Part shown: positions 1 to 8,206 of the stretch, piece by piece
How positions within the stretch are numbered: position 1 is the first letter of the stretch
Layout: each line of letters opens with the position of its first letter
Assembly (NCBI RefSeq): GCF_003323735.1
Contig: NZ_QOIM01000042.1
Coordinates: 496,001-560,000 of the forward strand
From: Streptomyces reniochalinae
GTDB lineage: Bacteria > Actinomycetota > Actinomycetes > Streptomycetales > Streptomycetaceae
Reading direction: 5' to 3'
Length of the DNA: 64,000 bases
The notes under the pieces: model-generated
The model's database searches: none
What the model saw: the letters and a program-made list of their open reading frames with translations, nothing else
What the model was told of the DNA's origin: nothing
Position numbers and translations under genes: made by a program

Positions 1-452
1 GAGCGCACCTTCTCGCGGACCTTCCGGGGCAGCGGGCGGTCCTCGTTCATGCGTTCGGTGGCGGCCTCGGCCATCGGCGCGATCATCGGGCGGACGCTCT
101 GTGCGGGGCCGCCGATGGTCTGCAAGCCGACGGCCGCGGTGAGCTGCCGCAGCAGCAGGTAGAGGGTCAGGAAGCGTCCGGTGGTCAGCTTGGTGCCGAG
201 CTTGCCGATGAGGGTGCGGGCCTGCTGCTGGAGACCGTTGCGTTCCAGGAGGCCGATGACGGGCAGCGTGATCGCGAAGATCGTCACCGACCGGCTGGAC
301 GCGAAGCTCTCGCCGAAGGTCCGCAGGATCTCGACGGGGGAGAGCTTGCCGAGCAGCCCTGTGACGATCCCCGCCACTCCGACGACGAGCAGCGGGTTGC
401 GGCGCGTCGCGAAGCCGAGGACCACCACGAGGACGCCGAGGAGAACGATCAT
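1..452 (-). CDS. DUF969 membrane protein, putative 5-oxoproline transporter subunit (partial)
   Basis: The reverse strand encodes a hydrophobic protein beginning MIVLLGVLVVVLGFATRRNP and running off the left edge, so the C-terminus is missing. The start was chosen because GGAGG lies 4 nt before this ATG; an in-frame ATG six codons upstream is possible. DUF969 proteins, paired with DUF979, are established genomic partners of the prokaryotic 5-oxoprolinase PxpABC and are thought to import 5-oxoproline. That fits the pxpABC operon 1 kb away. A DUF979 gene would be expected just outside the window. The palindrome at 526-540, shared with the pxpA promoter, suggests common control. Family assignment is from memory of the sequence pattern. 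Confidence 0.8.
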   Translation of the reverse strand, partial: MIVLLGVLVVVLGFATRRNPLLVVGVAGIVTGLLGKLSPVEILRTFGESFASSRSVTIFAITLPVIGLLERNGLQQQARTLIGKLGTKLTTGRFLTLYLLLRQLTAAVGLQTIGGPAQSVRPMIAPMAEAATERMNEDRPLPRKVREKVR

Positions 453-525
453 GTCGCCTCCGCCTTCCATGAAGCGACTTCCGCCAAGCGGATTCCGGTG
501 AAGCGAATTCCACGGGAGGCTAGAG

Positions 526-540
526 GATTGTTGAACGATC
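526..540. promoter_or_regulatory. Operator-like palindrome upstream of the DUF969 gene
   Basis: GATTGTTGAACGATC is a 15-bp imperfect palindrome (6 of 7 arm positions pair) lying 74 bp before the DUF969 start. It differs by very little from the perfect palindrome at 1449-1463 before pxpA. The most economical reader is the GntR protein encoded between the two sites. Confidence 0.6.
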
Positions 541-647
541 CGACAAGAGTGAGCCATGTCACTCGGAGGCCCTCCCCTCACTCGGAGGCCGTCACTCGGC
601 TGTCGCCGCGACGCGGCCGGCGGGACCCGCTGTCCCGAGGGGGTGCC

Positions 648-1346
648 TTACGGGTACGCCTCCAGCAGCTGCCGCAGCGAGTCGTCCAGATAGGCCGCCA
701 GCAGCTGCTCGGCCGCGGCCTTCCGCCCCGCCTCCAGAGCTCCGGCGAGCTCCTGGTTGCGCGTGAGGTAGGGATCGTGGAAGCGGCGCAGGTCGCCCAT
801 GATGTGGAACGCGAGCCGCAGTTCGGCCAGCACGCCGCGCATCATCTCGTCGGTGCGGACGCTGCCGGCGAGGCCGGCCAGTGCCTGGTGGAAGCGGATG
901 TTGGCGGTCGAGCACTCCTGCCAGTCGCCGTCGGCCGCCGCCTTCTCGCCCGCCGTGACGGCCGCCCGCACCTCGGCCACGTCGTACGGCGGCTCACCGA
1001 GCCCGCGCAGGGCCGCGCACTCGACGAGGCGGCGGACGCGGTAGATGTCCACGATGTCGGTGTCGGTCAGCACGCGGACGAACGTGCCCCGGTTCAGCCG
1101 GTGGACGAGCAGCCTCTCGTGCGTCAGCAGCCGGAACGCCTCCCGCAGGGTGTTGCGCGAGACGCCGAGGGCACCGCAGATGCGCTCCTCCGAGAGCCGG
1201 GTACCGGGCGGGAAGGAGCCCCGGGCTATCCGCTCGCGCAGAATGGCCGCCACGCGTTCGGCCGTGCTGGTACGTCCCAGCAGCGCACGGTCGGCGGCCA
1301 GGTCCGACAGCGCGGCGGACAGGCCGGCGGGCGGTTGTGCGGACAT
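648..1346 (-). CDS. GntR/FadR-family transcriptional regulator
   Basis: This 232-aa protein has an N-terminal winged helix (about residues 25-90, with LSEERICGALGVSRNTLREA as the HTH) and a C-terminal FCD ligand-binding domain (about 100-225). The FCD part carries the NIRFH motif and later histidines that usually bind a metal. It lies between the DUF969 gene and pxpABC, divergent from the latter, and two matching palindromes flank it. Inference: it is the local repressor of 5-oxoproline uptake and hydrolysis and probably of itself. The inducer could be 5-oxoproline, but nothing in the sequence proves this. Confidence 0.85.
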   Translation of the reverse strand: MSAQPPAGLSAALSDLAADRALLGRTSTAERVAAILRERIARGSFPPGTRLSEERICGALGVSRNTLREAFRLLTHERLLVHRLNRGTFVRVLTDTDIVDIYRVRRLVECAALRGLGEPPYDVAEVRAAVTAGEKAAADGDWQECSTANIRFHQALAGLAGSVRTDEMMRGVLAELRLAFHIMGDLRRFHDPYLTRNQELAGALEAGRKAAAEQLLAAYLDDSLRQLLEAYP

Positions 1347-1448
1347 GGGTCTCCCTCGGGTGGGTGCGCGCGCCGGCGCGGGGCCGGGGGCGGGATGGGG
1401 GCGTCCTGGGCGGCATCCGGGCGAACCGGACGCCGGGCCCTCTTGCCG

Positions 1449-1463
1449 GATTGTTCAACAATC
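1449..1463. promoter_or_regulatory. Operator-like perfect palindrome before pxpA
   Basis: GATTGTTCAACAATC is a perfect 7-1-7 palindrome in the divergent gap between the GntR gene and pxpA, ending 16 nt before the chosen pxpA start. A repressor bound here would block pxpA initiation and could autoregulate the GntR gene. It matches the site at 526-540. Confidence 0.7.
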
Positions 1464-1479
1464 GCTTACGTTGCTGGCG

Positions 1480-2259
1480 ATGGACCGGATGATCGACCTT
1501 AACGCCGACCTCGGCGAGGGCTTCGGGCGCTGGCACCTGACCGACGACGAAGCCCTGCTCGCCTCGGTCACCAGTGCCAACGTCGCCTGCGGCTACCACG
1601 CGGGGGACCCCGCCACCATGCGCCGCGTCTGCGAACTGGCCGCCGAACGCGGTGTCCGCATCGGCGCGCAGGTCTCCTACCGCGACCTGGCCGGCTTCGG
1701 CCGCCGCGCCATGGACGTGCCCGCCGCCGAGCTGGCCGCCGAAGTGGCGTACCAGGTCGGGGCGCTGGAGGTCTTCGCCCGCGCGGCCGGCTCCGCGGTC
1801 GCCTACGTCAAACCGCACGGCGCGCTCTACAACCGCGCCGTCCACGACGCCGAGCAGGCCGCCGCCGTCGTCGAGGGCGTGCGGCTGGCCGAAGCGGCGC
1901 GGGGCCCCGGCAGCCCGCTGCCGGTGCTCGGCCTGCCGGGATCCCGGCTGCTGGCCGCCGCGGCCGAGGCCGGACTGCCCACGGTCGCAGAGGCGTTCGC
2001 CGACCGCGCCTACCGCCCCGACGGCACGCTCGTGCCCCGTACCGAGCCCGGCGCCGTGCTCCACGACCCCGAGCAGGTGATCGAGCGGGCGCTGCGCCTG
2101 GCCGGGGACGGCGAGCTCGTCGCCGCCGACGGCGGACGGCTGCGCAGCGCGGCCCGCTCGCTGTGCGTGCACGGCGACACCCCGGCCGCCGCGCGACTGG
2201 CCCGGCGGGTCCGCGAGGAGCTGGCCGCGGCCGGCGTCACCGTCCGGGCCTTCGCGTGA
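1480..2259 (+). CDS. pxpA: 5-oxoprolinase subunit A (LamB/YcsF family)
   Basis: The 259-aa product has the family hallmark DLNADLGEGFG (residues 6-16) and NVACGYHAGD (34-43). With PxpB and PxpC it forms the ATP-dependent cytosolic enzyme that opens 5-oxoproline to glutamate. A much longer frame is open upstream, but family length (about 250 aa) and homology begin at MDRMIDLNADL. ATG 1489 is an alternative start three codons in, and neither has a strong Shine-Dalgarno. The stop overlaps the pxpB start (GTGA), so translation is coupled. The palindrome at 1449-1463 controls access to the promoter. Confidence 0.93.
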   Translation: MDRMIDLNADLGEGFGRWHLTDDEALLASVTSANVACGYHAGDPATMRRVCELAAERGVRIGAQVSYRDLAGFGRRAMDVPAAELAAEVAYQVGALEVFARAAGSAVAYVKPHGALYNRAVHDAEQAAAVVEGVRLAEAARGPGSPLPVLGLPGSRLLAAAAEAGLPTVAEAFADRAYRPDGTLVPRTEPGAVLHDPEQVIERALRLAGDGELVAADGGRLRSAARSLCVHGDTPAAARLARRVREELAAAGVTVRAFA

Positions 2260-3023
2260 GCCGGAGCGCGCACGAGGTGGCCGGGGAACGCGGCGCGAGT
2301 CCGGAAGGCCGCGCGGGCCGCGGCCAGGCCCGCGCCGCCGTGCTGCCGGTGGGCCGCGACGGGCTGCTGGTCGAACTCGGCACCGCCGAGGAGACCGAGG
2401 CCCTGCACGCCGAACTCCTGCGCCGCCGCGCCCTGGGCACCCTGCCGCCCGTCGCCGAGATCGTCCCAGGGGCCAGGACCGTGCTGCTGGACGGCTTCCC
2501 GAGCGCCGACGCGGCCCGCGCGCTGGCCGCCGAGCTGCCCGGCTGGAACGTGCCGCCGCTGACCGGCTCGGCGGCCGGCGCGCTGGAGATCCCCGTCCGC
2601 TACGACGGCCCCGACCTCGCCGACGTGGCGGCGCTGTGGGGCGTGGCCGAGGACGAGGTGCCGCGTATCCACGCGGCCGCCACCTTCCGCGTCGCCTTCT
2701 GCGGATTCGCCCCCGGCTTCGGCTACCTGACGGGGCTCGACGAGCGCTACCACGTGCCGCGCCGCGCCGATCCGCGCACCCGCGTCCCGGCCGGTGCCGT
2801 CGGCCTCGCGGGCCCGTACACGGGCGTCTACCCGCGCTCCTCACCCGGCGGATGGCAGCTGATCGGTACGGCACCCGAAACGGTGCTGTGGGACGCGGAC
2901 CGCACCCCCGCCGCACTCCTCACGCCGGGAACGCGCGTGCGTTTCGTCCCGCTGGAGTCCGACGAGGCGCAGCCCGGGCCCCGACGAGCCGGGCCAGGGC
3001 CGGCCCCTGGGAGGCGACCGTGA
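2256..3023 (+). CDS. pxpB: 5-oxoprolinase subunit B (KipI / AHS1 family)
   Basis: This 255-aa protein carries the AHS1 domain, also seen in KipI and in allophanate hydrolase subunit 1. Signature stretches include FCGFAPGFGYLTGL and AVGLAGPYTGVYP. It is the second subunit of the PxpABC 5-oxoprolinase. The GTG at 2256 was chosen because it overlaps the pxpA stop (GTGA) and because the upstream frame only shadows pxpA. The first 35 or so residues and the last 25 are Arg/Gly/Pro-rich and longer than in most homologues. The end overlaps pxpC by the same GTGA arrangement. Confidence 0.92.
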   Translation: MSRSAHEVAGERGASPEGRAGRGQARAAVLPVGRDGLLVELGTAEETEALHAELLRRRALGTLPPVAEIVPGARTVLLDGFPSADAARALAAELPGWNVPPLTGSAAGALEIPVRYDGPDLADVAALWGVAEDEVPRIHAAATFRVAFCGFAPGFGYLTGLDERYHVPRRADPRTRVPAGAVGLAGPYTGVYPRSSPGGWQLIGTAPETVLWDADRTPAALLTPGTRVRFVPLESDEAQPGPRRAGPGPAPGRRP

Positions 3024-3892
3024 GGGCCGGCGGACTTCAGACGGCACGGGCCGGGGTGCTGACCACCGTCCAGGACCTCGGCCGCGCCGGCTACGCGCAC
3101 CTGGGCGTACCGCGCTCCGGAGCCCTCGACGCGGGCGCTCACCGCCTCGCCAACCGGCTGCTCGGCAACCCGGAGACGGCCGCGACCCTGGAGACCACCT
3201 TGACGGGGTGTGCCGTGCGGGCCCTGCGTCCCACCGTCGCCGCCGTCACCGGCGCGCCCTGCCCGGTGAGGGTCGACGGGCGGCCCGCCGCCTGGGGGCA
3301 GCCCGTCCACGTCCCCGCGGGCGCCGTCCTCGACGTCGGTGCCGCCACCCACGGCGTCCGCTCGTACCTGGCGTTCGACGGCGGCGTGGACGCGGATCCG
3401 GTGCTGGGCAGCCGCGCCACCGACCTGCTCTCCGGACTCGGACCCGCGCCCCTGCGCGAGGGCGGGGTGCTCGGCCTCGGCGCGCCGCCCGCGCACCGGC
3501 CCGCGGGCTGCTGCGACGCCGCCGCCTGGACGGCGCCGCCGCGCGAGTTGCTGCTGCCCGTGGTGCTGGGGCCGCGGCACGACTGGTTCACCTCCGGCGG
3601 GCTGCGCACCCTGCTGACCTGCGGCTACCGGGTCTCCGCCGCCAGCAACCGGATCGGGCTGCGCCTTGAGGGCCCCGCGCTGGAGCGGGCCGGGGAAGGG
3701 GAACTGGCCAGCGAGGGCATGCCGCTGGGAGCCGTCCAGGTGCCGCCCGAGGGCCGTCCGGTGATCTTCCTGGCGGACCACCCGACGACCGGTGGCTACC
3801 CCGTCGTCGGTGTCGTGCCCGCCGAGGCGCTCGACGTGGCAGCCCAGGCCCCGCCGGGAACCCCGGTCCGCTTCACCCCCGCGGGGGCGTGA
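3020..3892 (+). CDS. pxpC: 5-oxoprolinase subunit C (KipA / AHS2 family)
   Basis: This 290-aa AHS2-domain protein contains the family stretch VQDLGRAGYAHLGVPRSGAL at residues 17-36, and ends with the conserved IFLADHPTTGGYPVVGVV region. It completes the PxpABC complex. The GTG start overlaps the pxpB stop, and GGAGG lies 6 nt upstream, so the three genes form one translationally coupled operon. It converges on the KstR-like gene with only 12 bp between the stop codons, and I see no clear terminator there. Confidence 0.92.
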   Translation: MRAGGLQTARAGVLTTVQDLGRAGYAHLGVPRSGALDAGAHRLANRLLGNPETAATLETTLTGCAVRALRPTVAAVTGAPCPVRVDGRPAAWGQPVHVPAGAVLDVGAATHGVRSYLAFDGGVDADPVLGSRATDLLSGLGPAPLREGGVLGLGAPPAHRPAGCCDAAAWTAPPRELLLPVVLGPRHDWFTSGGLRTLLTCGYRVSAASNRIGLRLEGPALERAGEGELASEGMPLGAVQVPPEGRPVIFLADHPTTGGYPVVGVVPAEALDVAAQAPPGTPVRFTPAGA

Positions 3893-3904
3893 GGGCTCGC
3901 GCCT

Positions 3905-4594
3905 TCAGTCCTCTTCCGCTTCCGCCGGGGGCGCCGTCACCGCGATCAGCCGGCAGACCGTCTCGATGTCGATCTTGACCTGGGCGATCGAGGCGCGCCC
4001 CGAGAGCCAGGTGATCAGCGCCGAGTGCCAGGTGTGTTCGATGACGCGGACCGCGGAGAGCTGCTCGGGGGTGGCGGGCCCCTCCAGGCCCATGGCGTCC
4101 AGGATGATCGCCGTCGTCAGCCGGGAGACGGTGTCCACCTCGGGGCTGACGGAGCGGTCGGCGAAGTTGAGGGCACGGACCATCGCGTCGGCCAGCTGGG
4201 GCTCGCGCTGGAGGGCGCGGAAGGCACGCATCAACGTCTTGGCGACGCGGGCGGCCGCCTCGGTCTCCTCCGGGGGCCGCTTGTGCAGGGTCTCGTGCAT
4301 GTGCTGCAACTGGTCCTGCATGGTGGCCACCAGCAGGTGCACCTTGGAGGGGAAGTAGCGGTAGAGGGTGCCCAGGGCGACGTGCGAGGAGTCGGCCACC
4401 TCGCGCATCTGCACCGCGTCGAACCCGCCCCGCCTGGCCAGCTGCGCGCTGGCGTGCAGGATGCGGCGGCGCCTGGCCTCCTGGCGTTCGGTCAGCGGCG
4501 GAGACTGCGTCAGCGGGTGCGTGAGCGGCTGCGGGCGCGACGGCCGCTTGGCTCGGGCCGTGTGCGGGGGCTTGGGCTGCGGCGGTGTCGGCAT
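3905..4594 (-). CDS. kstR: TetR-family regulator resembling KstR
   Basis: This 229-aa protein has a disordered Pro-rich N-terminus (1-35) and a TetR HTH at about 38-85 (DAVQMREVADSSHVALGTLY, then RYFPSKVHLLVA). A C-terminal ligand domain follows. The HTH and the ALNFADRSVSPEVD segment closely resemble KstR, the mycobacterial and rhodococcal repressor of sterol and lipid side-chain catabolism, whose ligands are acyl-CoA-type sterol intermediates. Support from context is strong: three TnnAACnnGTTnnA boxes occur in this window (4787, 12220, 19587), two in front of beta-oxidation genes. The symbol is given by resemblance; the ligand in this organism is unknown. Confidence 0.8.
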   Translation of the reverse strand: MPTPPQPKPPHTARAKRPSRPQPLTHPLTQSPPLTERQEARRRRILHASAQLARRGGFDAVQMREVADSSHVALGTLYRYFPSKVHLLVATMQDQLQHMHETLHKRPPEETEAAARVAKTLMRAFRALQREPQLADAMVRALNFADRSVSPEVDTVSRLTTAIILDAMGLEGPATPEQLSAVRVIEHTWHSALITWLSGRASIAQVKIDIETVCRLIAVTAPPAEAEED

Positions 4595-4786
4595 CGCGTT
4601 GTTCGTCCCGTTTCCGTGGCGTCGTGAAGCCCTGGGGTGAGCCGTGCATTGTTGCAGGCCCCGCAGGGGTGGCGCGAATCACCTGCTCCGGTGGTTCGCC
4701 CGAAGTGACTGGCCGGTAAATTCTTCACTCCGGGGCGAGTCCCGGGCGGCGCCACCGCCCGGTGCCGTCCCTCCCGAACAGCGACC

Positions 4787-4800
4787 TGAAACTTGTTCTA
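4787..4800. promoter_or_regulatory. KstR-type operator (kstR / glycosyltransferase gap)
   Basis: TGAAACTTGTTCTA fits the established KstR consensus TnnAACnnGTTnnA at every fixed position. It lies 192 bp upstream of the kstR start and 54 bp upstream of the divergent glycosyltransferase start. It could serve autoregulation, control of the glycosyltransferase operon, or both. Confidence 0.65.
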
Positions 4801-4854
4801 GGTTAGCGCGAGCGGCTACGCTCCGGCGGAACGCAGTGACGAAGGGGGCCGCGA

Positions 4855-6240
4855 GTGACCGGTCAGGCCGTAACGGACCGCCCGCTGCGCATCGCGCTGC
4901 TGACGTACAAGGGCAACCCCTTCTGCGGCGGCCAGGGCGTCTACGTACGCCACCTCTCCCGCGAACTCGCCCGCCTGGGCCACACCGTCGAGGTCATCGG
5001 CGCCCAGCCCTACCCGGTGCTCGACGAGGTCCCCGACGCCTCCGGGCGCCTCACCCTCACCGAGCTGCCCAGCCTCGACCTCTACCGCCAGCCCGACCCC
5101 TTCCGCACCCCGGGGCGCGGCGAGTACCGCGACTGGGTCGACCTGATGGAGGTCGGCACCATGCGGACGGGCGGCTTCCCCGAGCCGCTCACCTTCTCGC
5201 TGCGCGCCCGCCGCCACCTGGCCACGCGGCGCGGCGCGTTCGATGTCGTCCACGACAACCAGACGCTCGGCTACGGCCTGTTGGGCGGCCCCGGGGCGCT
5301 CGGCGCGCCCCTCGTGACCACCATCCACCACCCCGTCACCGTCGACCGCAGACTGGAGTTGGAGGCGGCGCACGGCTGGCGGCAGCAGGTCTCCGTCCGC
5401 CGCTGGTACGGCTTCACCCGCATGCAGCGCCGGGTCGCCCGCCGCCTGCCCTCGGTGGTCACCGTCTCGGGCTCCTCCCGCCAGGAGATCGCCGACGACC
5501 TCGGTGTGCGCCACGAACGCATCCACGTCGTGCCCATCGGCGCCGACACCCGCCTCTTCTCGCCCGACGCGTCCGTGCCCGAGACGCCGGGCCGGATCGT
5601 GACGACCTCCAGCGCCGACGTGCCGCTCAAGGGCCTCGTCTTTCTCATCGAGGCGCTGGCCAAGGCGCGCACCGAGCAGCCCGAGGCGCACCTGGTCGTC
5701 GTCGGCAAACGCCCCGCCCACGGCCCGGTCGCCGACGCGATCGACGCCCACGGCCTGGGCGGCGCCGTCGAGTTCGTCAAGGGCATCACCGACGCGGAAC
5801 TCGCCACGCTGGTGCGCTCCGCCCAGGTCGCCTGCGTCCCCTCCCTGTACGAGGGCTTCTCCCTGCCCGCCGCCGAGGCCATGGCCACCGGCACACCCCT
5901 GCTGGCCACCACGGGCGGCGCCATCCCCGAGGTCGCCGGGCGGGACGGCGACACCTGCCTGGCCGTGCCGCCGGGCGACGCCGGCGCGCTGGCCGCCGGG
6001 CTCGTACGGCTGCTGTCCGACAGCGCGCTGCGGGCCAGGGTCGGGGCCGCCGGACGGGAGCGGGTGCTGCGGAAGTTCACCTGGGAGAAGGCGGCGCTGG
6101 GCACCGTCGAGTGCTACCGCGCCGCCATGGGCGCGCCCGCACGCGAGACCGCGCCGCCCGTGGCGCGGCCGCCCGTCGGGCCGCCGCACGCCGCCGCCGA
6201 AAGCCGGCACGAGCCACCGAAGGCCGAAGCAAGTCGCTGA
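4855..6240 (+). CDS. GT4-family glycosyltransferase
   Basis: The 461-aa protein has a GT-B fold: an N-terminal acceptor domain beginning RIALLTYKGNPFCGGQGVYV (residues 12-31, with the Gly loop), and a C-terminal donor domain with the PSLYEGFSLPAAEAMATGTP region near residue 330, the usual E-x7-E retaining motif. The last 45 residues are Pro/Ala-rich and probably disordered. A GTG start is preceded by AAGGGGG. It heads a three-gene unit with a methyltransferase and a prenyltransferase-repeat protein. A cytosolic or membrane-face transfer of a sugar to a lipid or small molecule is likely; donor and acceptor cannot be told. Confidence 0.85.
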   Translation: MTGQAVTDRPLRIALLTYKGNPFCGGQGVYVRHLSRELARLGHTVEVIGAQPYPVLDEVPDASGRLTLTELPSLDLYRQPDPFRTPGRGEYRDWVDLMEVGTMRTGGFPEPLTFSLRARRHLATRRGAFDVVHDNQTLGYGLLGGPGALGAPLVTTIHHPVTVDRRLELEAAHGWRQQVSVRRWYGFTRMQRRVARRLPSVVTVSGSSRQEIADDLGVRHERIHVVPIGADTRLFSPDASVPETPGRIVTTSSADVPLKGLVFLIEALAKARTEQPEAHLVVVGKRPAHGPVADAIDAHGLGGAVEFVKGITDAELATLVRSAQVACVPSLYEGFSLPAAEAMATGTPLLATTGGAIPEVAGRDGDTCLAVPPGDAGALAAGLVRLLSDSALRARVGAAGRERVLRKFTWEKAALGTVECYRAAMGAPARETAPPVARPPVGPPHAAAESRHEPPKAEASR

Positions 6241-6313
6241 AAGCCGCTGACCCGCCGCCCTGTCGGCCCCGCTCCCGCCCCCCCCGCATGACCTTCTGGA
6301 AGGCTGATCGCCT

Positions 6314-7102
6314 GTGCTGACCGTGGACTTCGCCCGCTTCCCGCTCGCCCCCGGCGACCGCGTGCTCGACCTGGGATGCGGGGCGGGACGGCACGCCTTC
6401 GAGTGCTACCGGCGCGGAGCACGCGTGGTCGCGCTCGACCGGAACGCCGAGGAGATCCGCGAGGTCGCCGCCTGGTTCGCGGCCATGGCCGAGGAGGGAG
6501 AGGCCCCCGAAGGCGCCACCGCCACCGCCATGGAGGGCGACGCGCTCGCCCTGCCGTTCCCCGACGACAGCTTCGACGTCGTCATCATCTCCGAGGTCAT
6601 GGAGCACATCCACGACGACAAGGGCGTCCTCGCCGAGATGGTGCGCGTCCTGCGGCCCGGCGGCCGGATAGCGGTCACCGTGCCCAGGTACGGCCCGGAG
6701 AAGGTCTGCTGGGCGCTCAGCGACGCCTACCACGAGGTGGAGGGCGGCCACATCCGCATCTACCGGGCCACCGAACTCCTGGCCAAGATGCGCGGGGCCG
6801 GGCTGCGCCCCTACGGCAGCCACCACGCCCACGGACTGCACGCACCGTACTGGTGGCTCAAGTGCGCTTTCGGGGTGAACCGCGACGGCGACGAGGCAGC
6901 GCTGCCGGTGCGCGCCTACCACAAGCTGCTGGTGTGGGACATCATGAAGCGCCCGCTGGCCACCCGGCTCGCCGAGCGCGCCCTCGACCCCGTCATCGGC
7001 AAGAGCTTCGTCGCCTACGCGACCAAGCCGCACCTTCCGCACCTCACCGAGGCCGACGACCTTCAGCTCCGCGCCGACGAGAGTGCGGCGGCGGCCAAGT
7101 GA
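6314..7102 (+). CDS. Class I SAM-dependent methyltransferase
   Basis: This 262-aa protein has the SAM-binding motif VLDLGCGAGRH (residues 17-27), an acidic end to strand 2 (VVALD) and the post-motif FDVVIISEVMEHIHDD, as in UbiE/COQ5-like Methyltransf_11 enzymes. The substrate is unknown. The start is GTG. Its stop overlaps the next gene's GTG (GTGA), so the products are made together. It follows the glycosyltransferase by about 70 nt and probably belongs to the same transcript. Confidence 0.85.
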   Translation: MLTVDFARFPLAPGDRVLDLGCGAGRHAFECYRRGARVVALDRNAEEIREVAAWFAAMAEEGEAPEGATATAMEGDALALPFPDDSFDVVIISEVMEHIHDDKGVLAEMVRVLRPGGRIAVTVPRYGPEKVCWALSDAYHEVEGGHIRIYRATELLAKMRGAGLRPYGSHHAHGLHAPYWWLKCAFGVNRDGDEAALPVRAYHKLLVWDIMKRPLATRLAERALDPVIGKSFVAYATKPHLPHLTEADDLQLRADESAAAAK

Positions 7103-8166
7103 CCAGCCCCGAGCGCACCGAGCGGCTCGTACTGCCCGGCGTCCTGACCGCAAAGCAGGCCCGGCAGACCGTCGCCGGCATCGCGGCCCAGCAGCGCGAC
7201 GACGGCGCCATACCGTGGTTCCGCGGCCACCACCTCGACCCGTGGGACCACGTCGAGGCGGCCATGGCCCTGGACGCCGCGGGCGAACACGACCGCGCCG
7301 AGGCCGCCTACCGCTGGCTCGCCGCCCACCAGCGGCCCGACGGCTCCTGGTACGCGGCCTACGCCGACGGTGACGCGGCCGCCCCCACCGACCGGGCCCG
7401 CGAGACCAACTTCTGCGCCTACCCGGCCGTCGGCATCTGGCACCACTACCTGGCCACCGGCGACGACGCCTTCCTCGACCGCATGTGGCCCGTGGTCACC
7501 GCGGCCGTCGCGTTCGTGCTCGAACTCCAGCAGCCGGGCGGCGAGATCGGCTGGAAGCGCGAGGCCGACGGCACCGCCCGCACCGACGCGCTGCTGACCG
7601 GATCCTCCTCCGTCCACCACGCGCTGCGGTGCGCGCTGGCGATGGCCGAGCACCGCGAGGAGCCGCAGCCCGACTGGGAACTGGCCGTGGGCTGGCTCGG
7701 CCACGCCATCCGCCGCCACCCCGAACGGTTCCTCGACAAGAGCCGCTACTCCATGGACTGGTACTACCCCGTCCTCGGCGGCGCCCTGCGCGGCACCGCG
7801 GCCAAGGAGCGCGTCGAGGAGGGCTGGGACCGCTTCGTGGTGCCCGGCTTCGGCTGCCGCTGCGTCGTCCCCAACCCGTGGGTGACCGGCGGCGAGAGCG
7901 CGGAACTGGCCCTCGCGCTGTGGGCGATGGGCGAGTCCGACCGGGCCCTGGACGTGCTCCAGTGGATGGGCCACCTGCGCGCCGACGACGGCATGTACTG
8001 GACGGGGTACGTCTTCGAGAACGAGGCCGTCTGGCCCGTCGAGCGCACCACGTGGACGGCGGGGGCGCTGCTGCTGGCCGTCGCGGCGCTGGGCGGCGAC
8101 GACGCGACGGTCCAGGTCTTCCGCGGCGACGCCCTGCCGACGGGCCTGGACCCCGACTGCTGCTGA
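7099..8166 (+). CDS. Prenyltransferase/squalene-oxidase-repeat protein
   Basis: This 355-aa soluble protein shows alpha/alpha-barrel repeats of the terpene-cyclase/prenyltransferase-beta type, with QW-like motifs such as HQRPDGSWYAAY and MYWTGYVF. It lacks the DxDD of squalene-hopene cyclases, so it is not an obvious cyclase; glycosidase-like (alpha/alpha)6 folds also fit. The GTG start overlaps the methyltransferase stop. The trio glycosyltransferase-methyltransferase-this protein may build one glycosylated, methylated product, but that is inference. Confidence 0.7.
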   Translation: MTSPERTERLVLPGVLTAKQARQTVAGIAAQQRDDGAIPWFRGHHLDPWDHVEAAMALDAAGEHDRAEAAYRWLAAHQRPDGSWYAAYADGDAAAPTDRARETNFCAYPAVGIWHHYLATGDDAFLDRMWPVVTAAVAFVLELQQPGGEIGWKREADGTARTDALLTGSSSVHHALRCALAMAEHREEPQPDWELAVGWLGHAIRRHPERFLDKSRYSMDWYYPVLGGALRGTAAKERVEEGWDRFVVPGFGCRCVVPNPWVTGGESAELALALWAMGESDRALDVLQWMGHLRADDGMYWTGYVFENEAVWPVERTTWTAGALLLAVAALGGDDATVQVFRGDALPTGLDPDCC

Positions 8167-8206
8167 GGCTTCCCCGGGAACGCGGGGGCCGGGGCGCCCC
8201 CCGGGG

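Noticed and set aside
2163..2255. Longer N-terminus for PxpB starting inside pxpA
   Set aside because: The extra residues are Arg/Gly-rich shadow of pxpA, and GTG 2256 gives the usual GTGA coupling.
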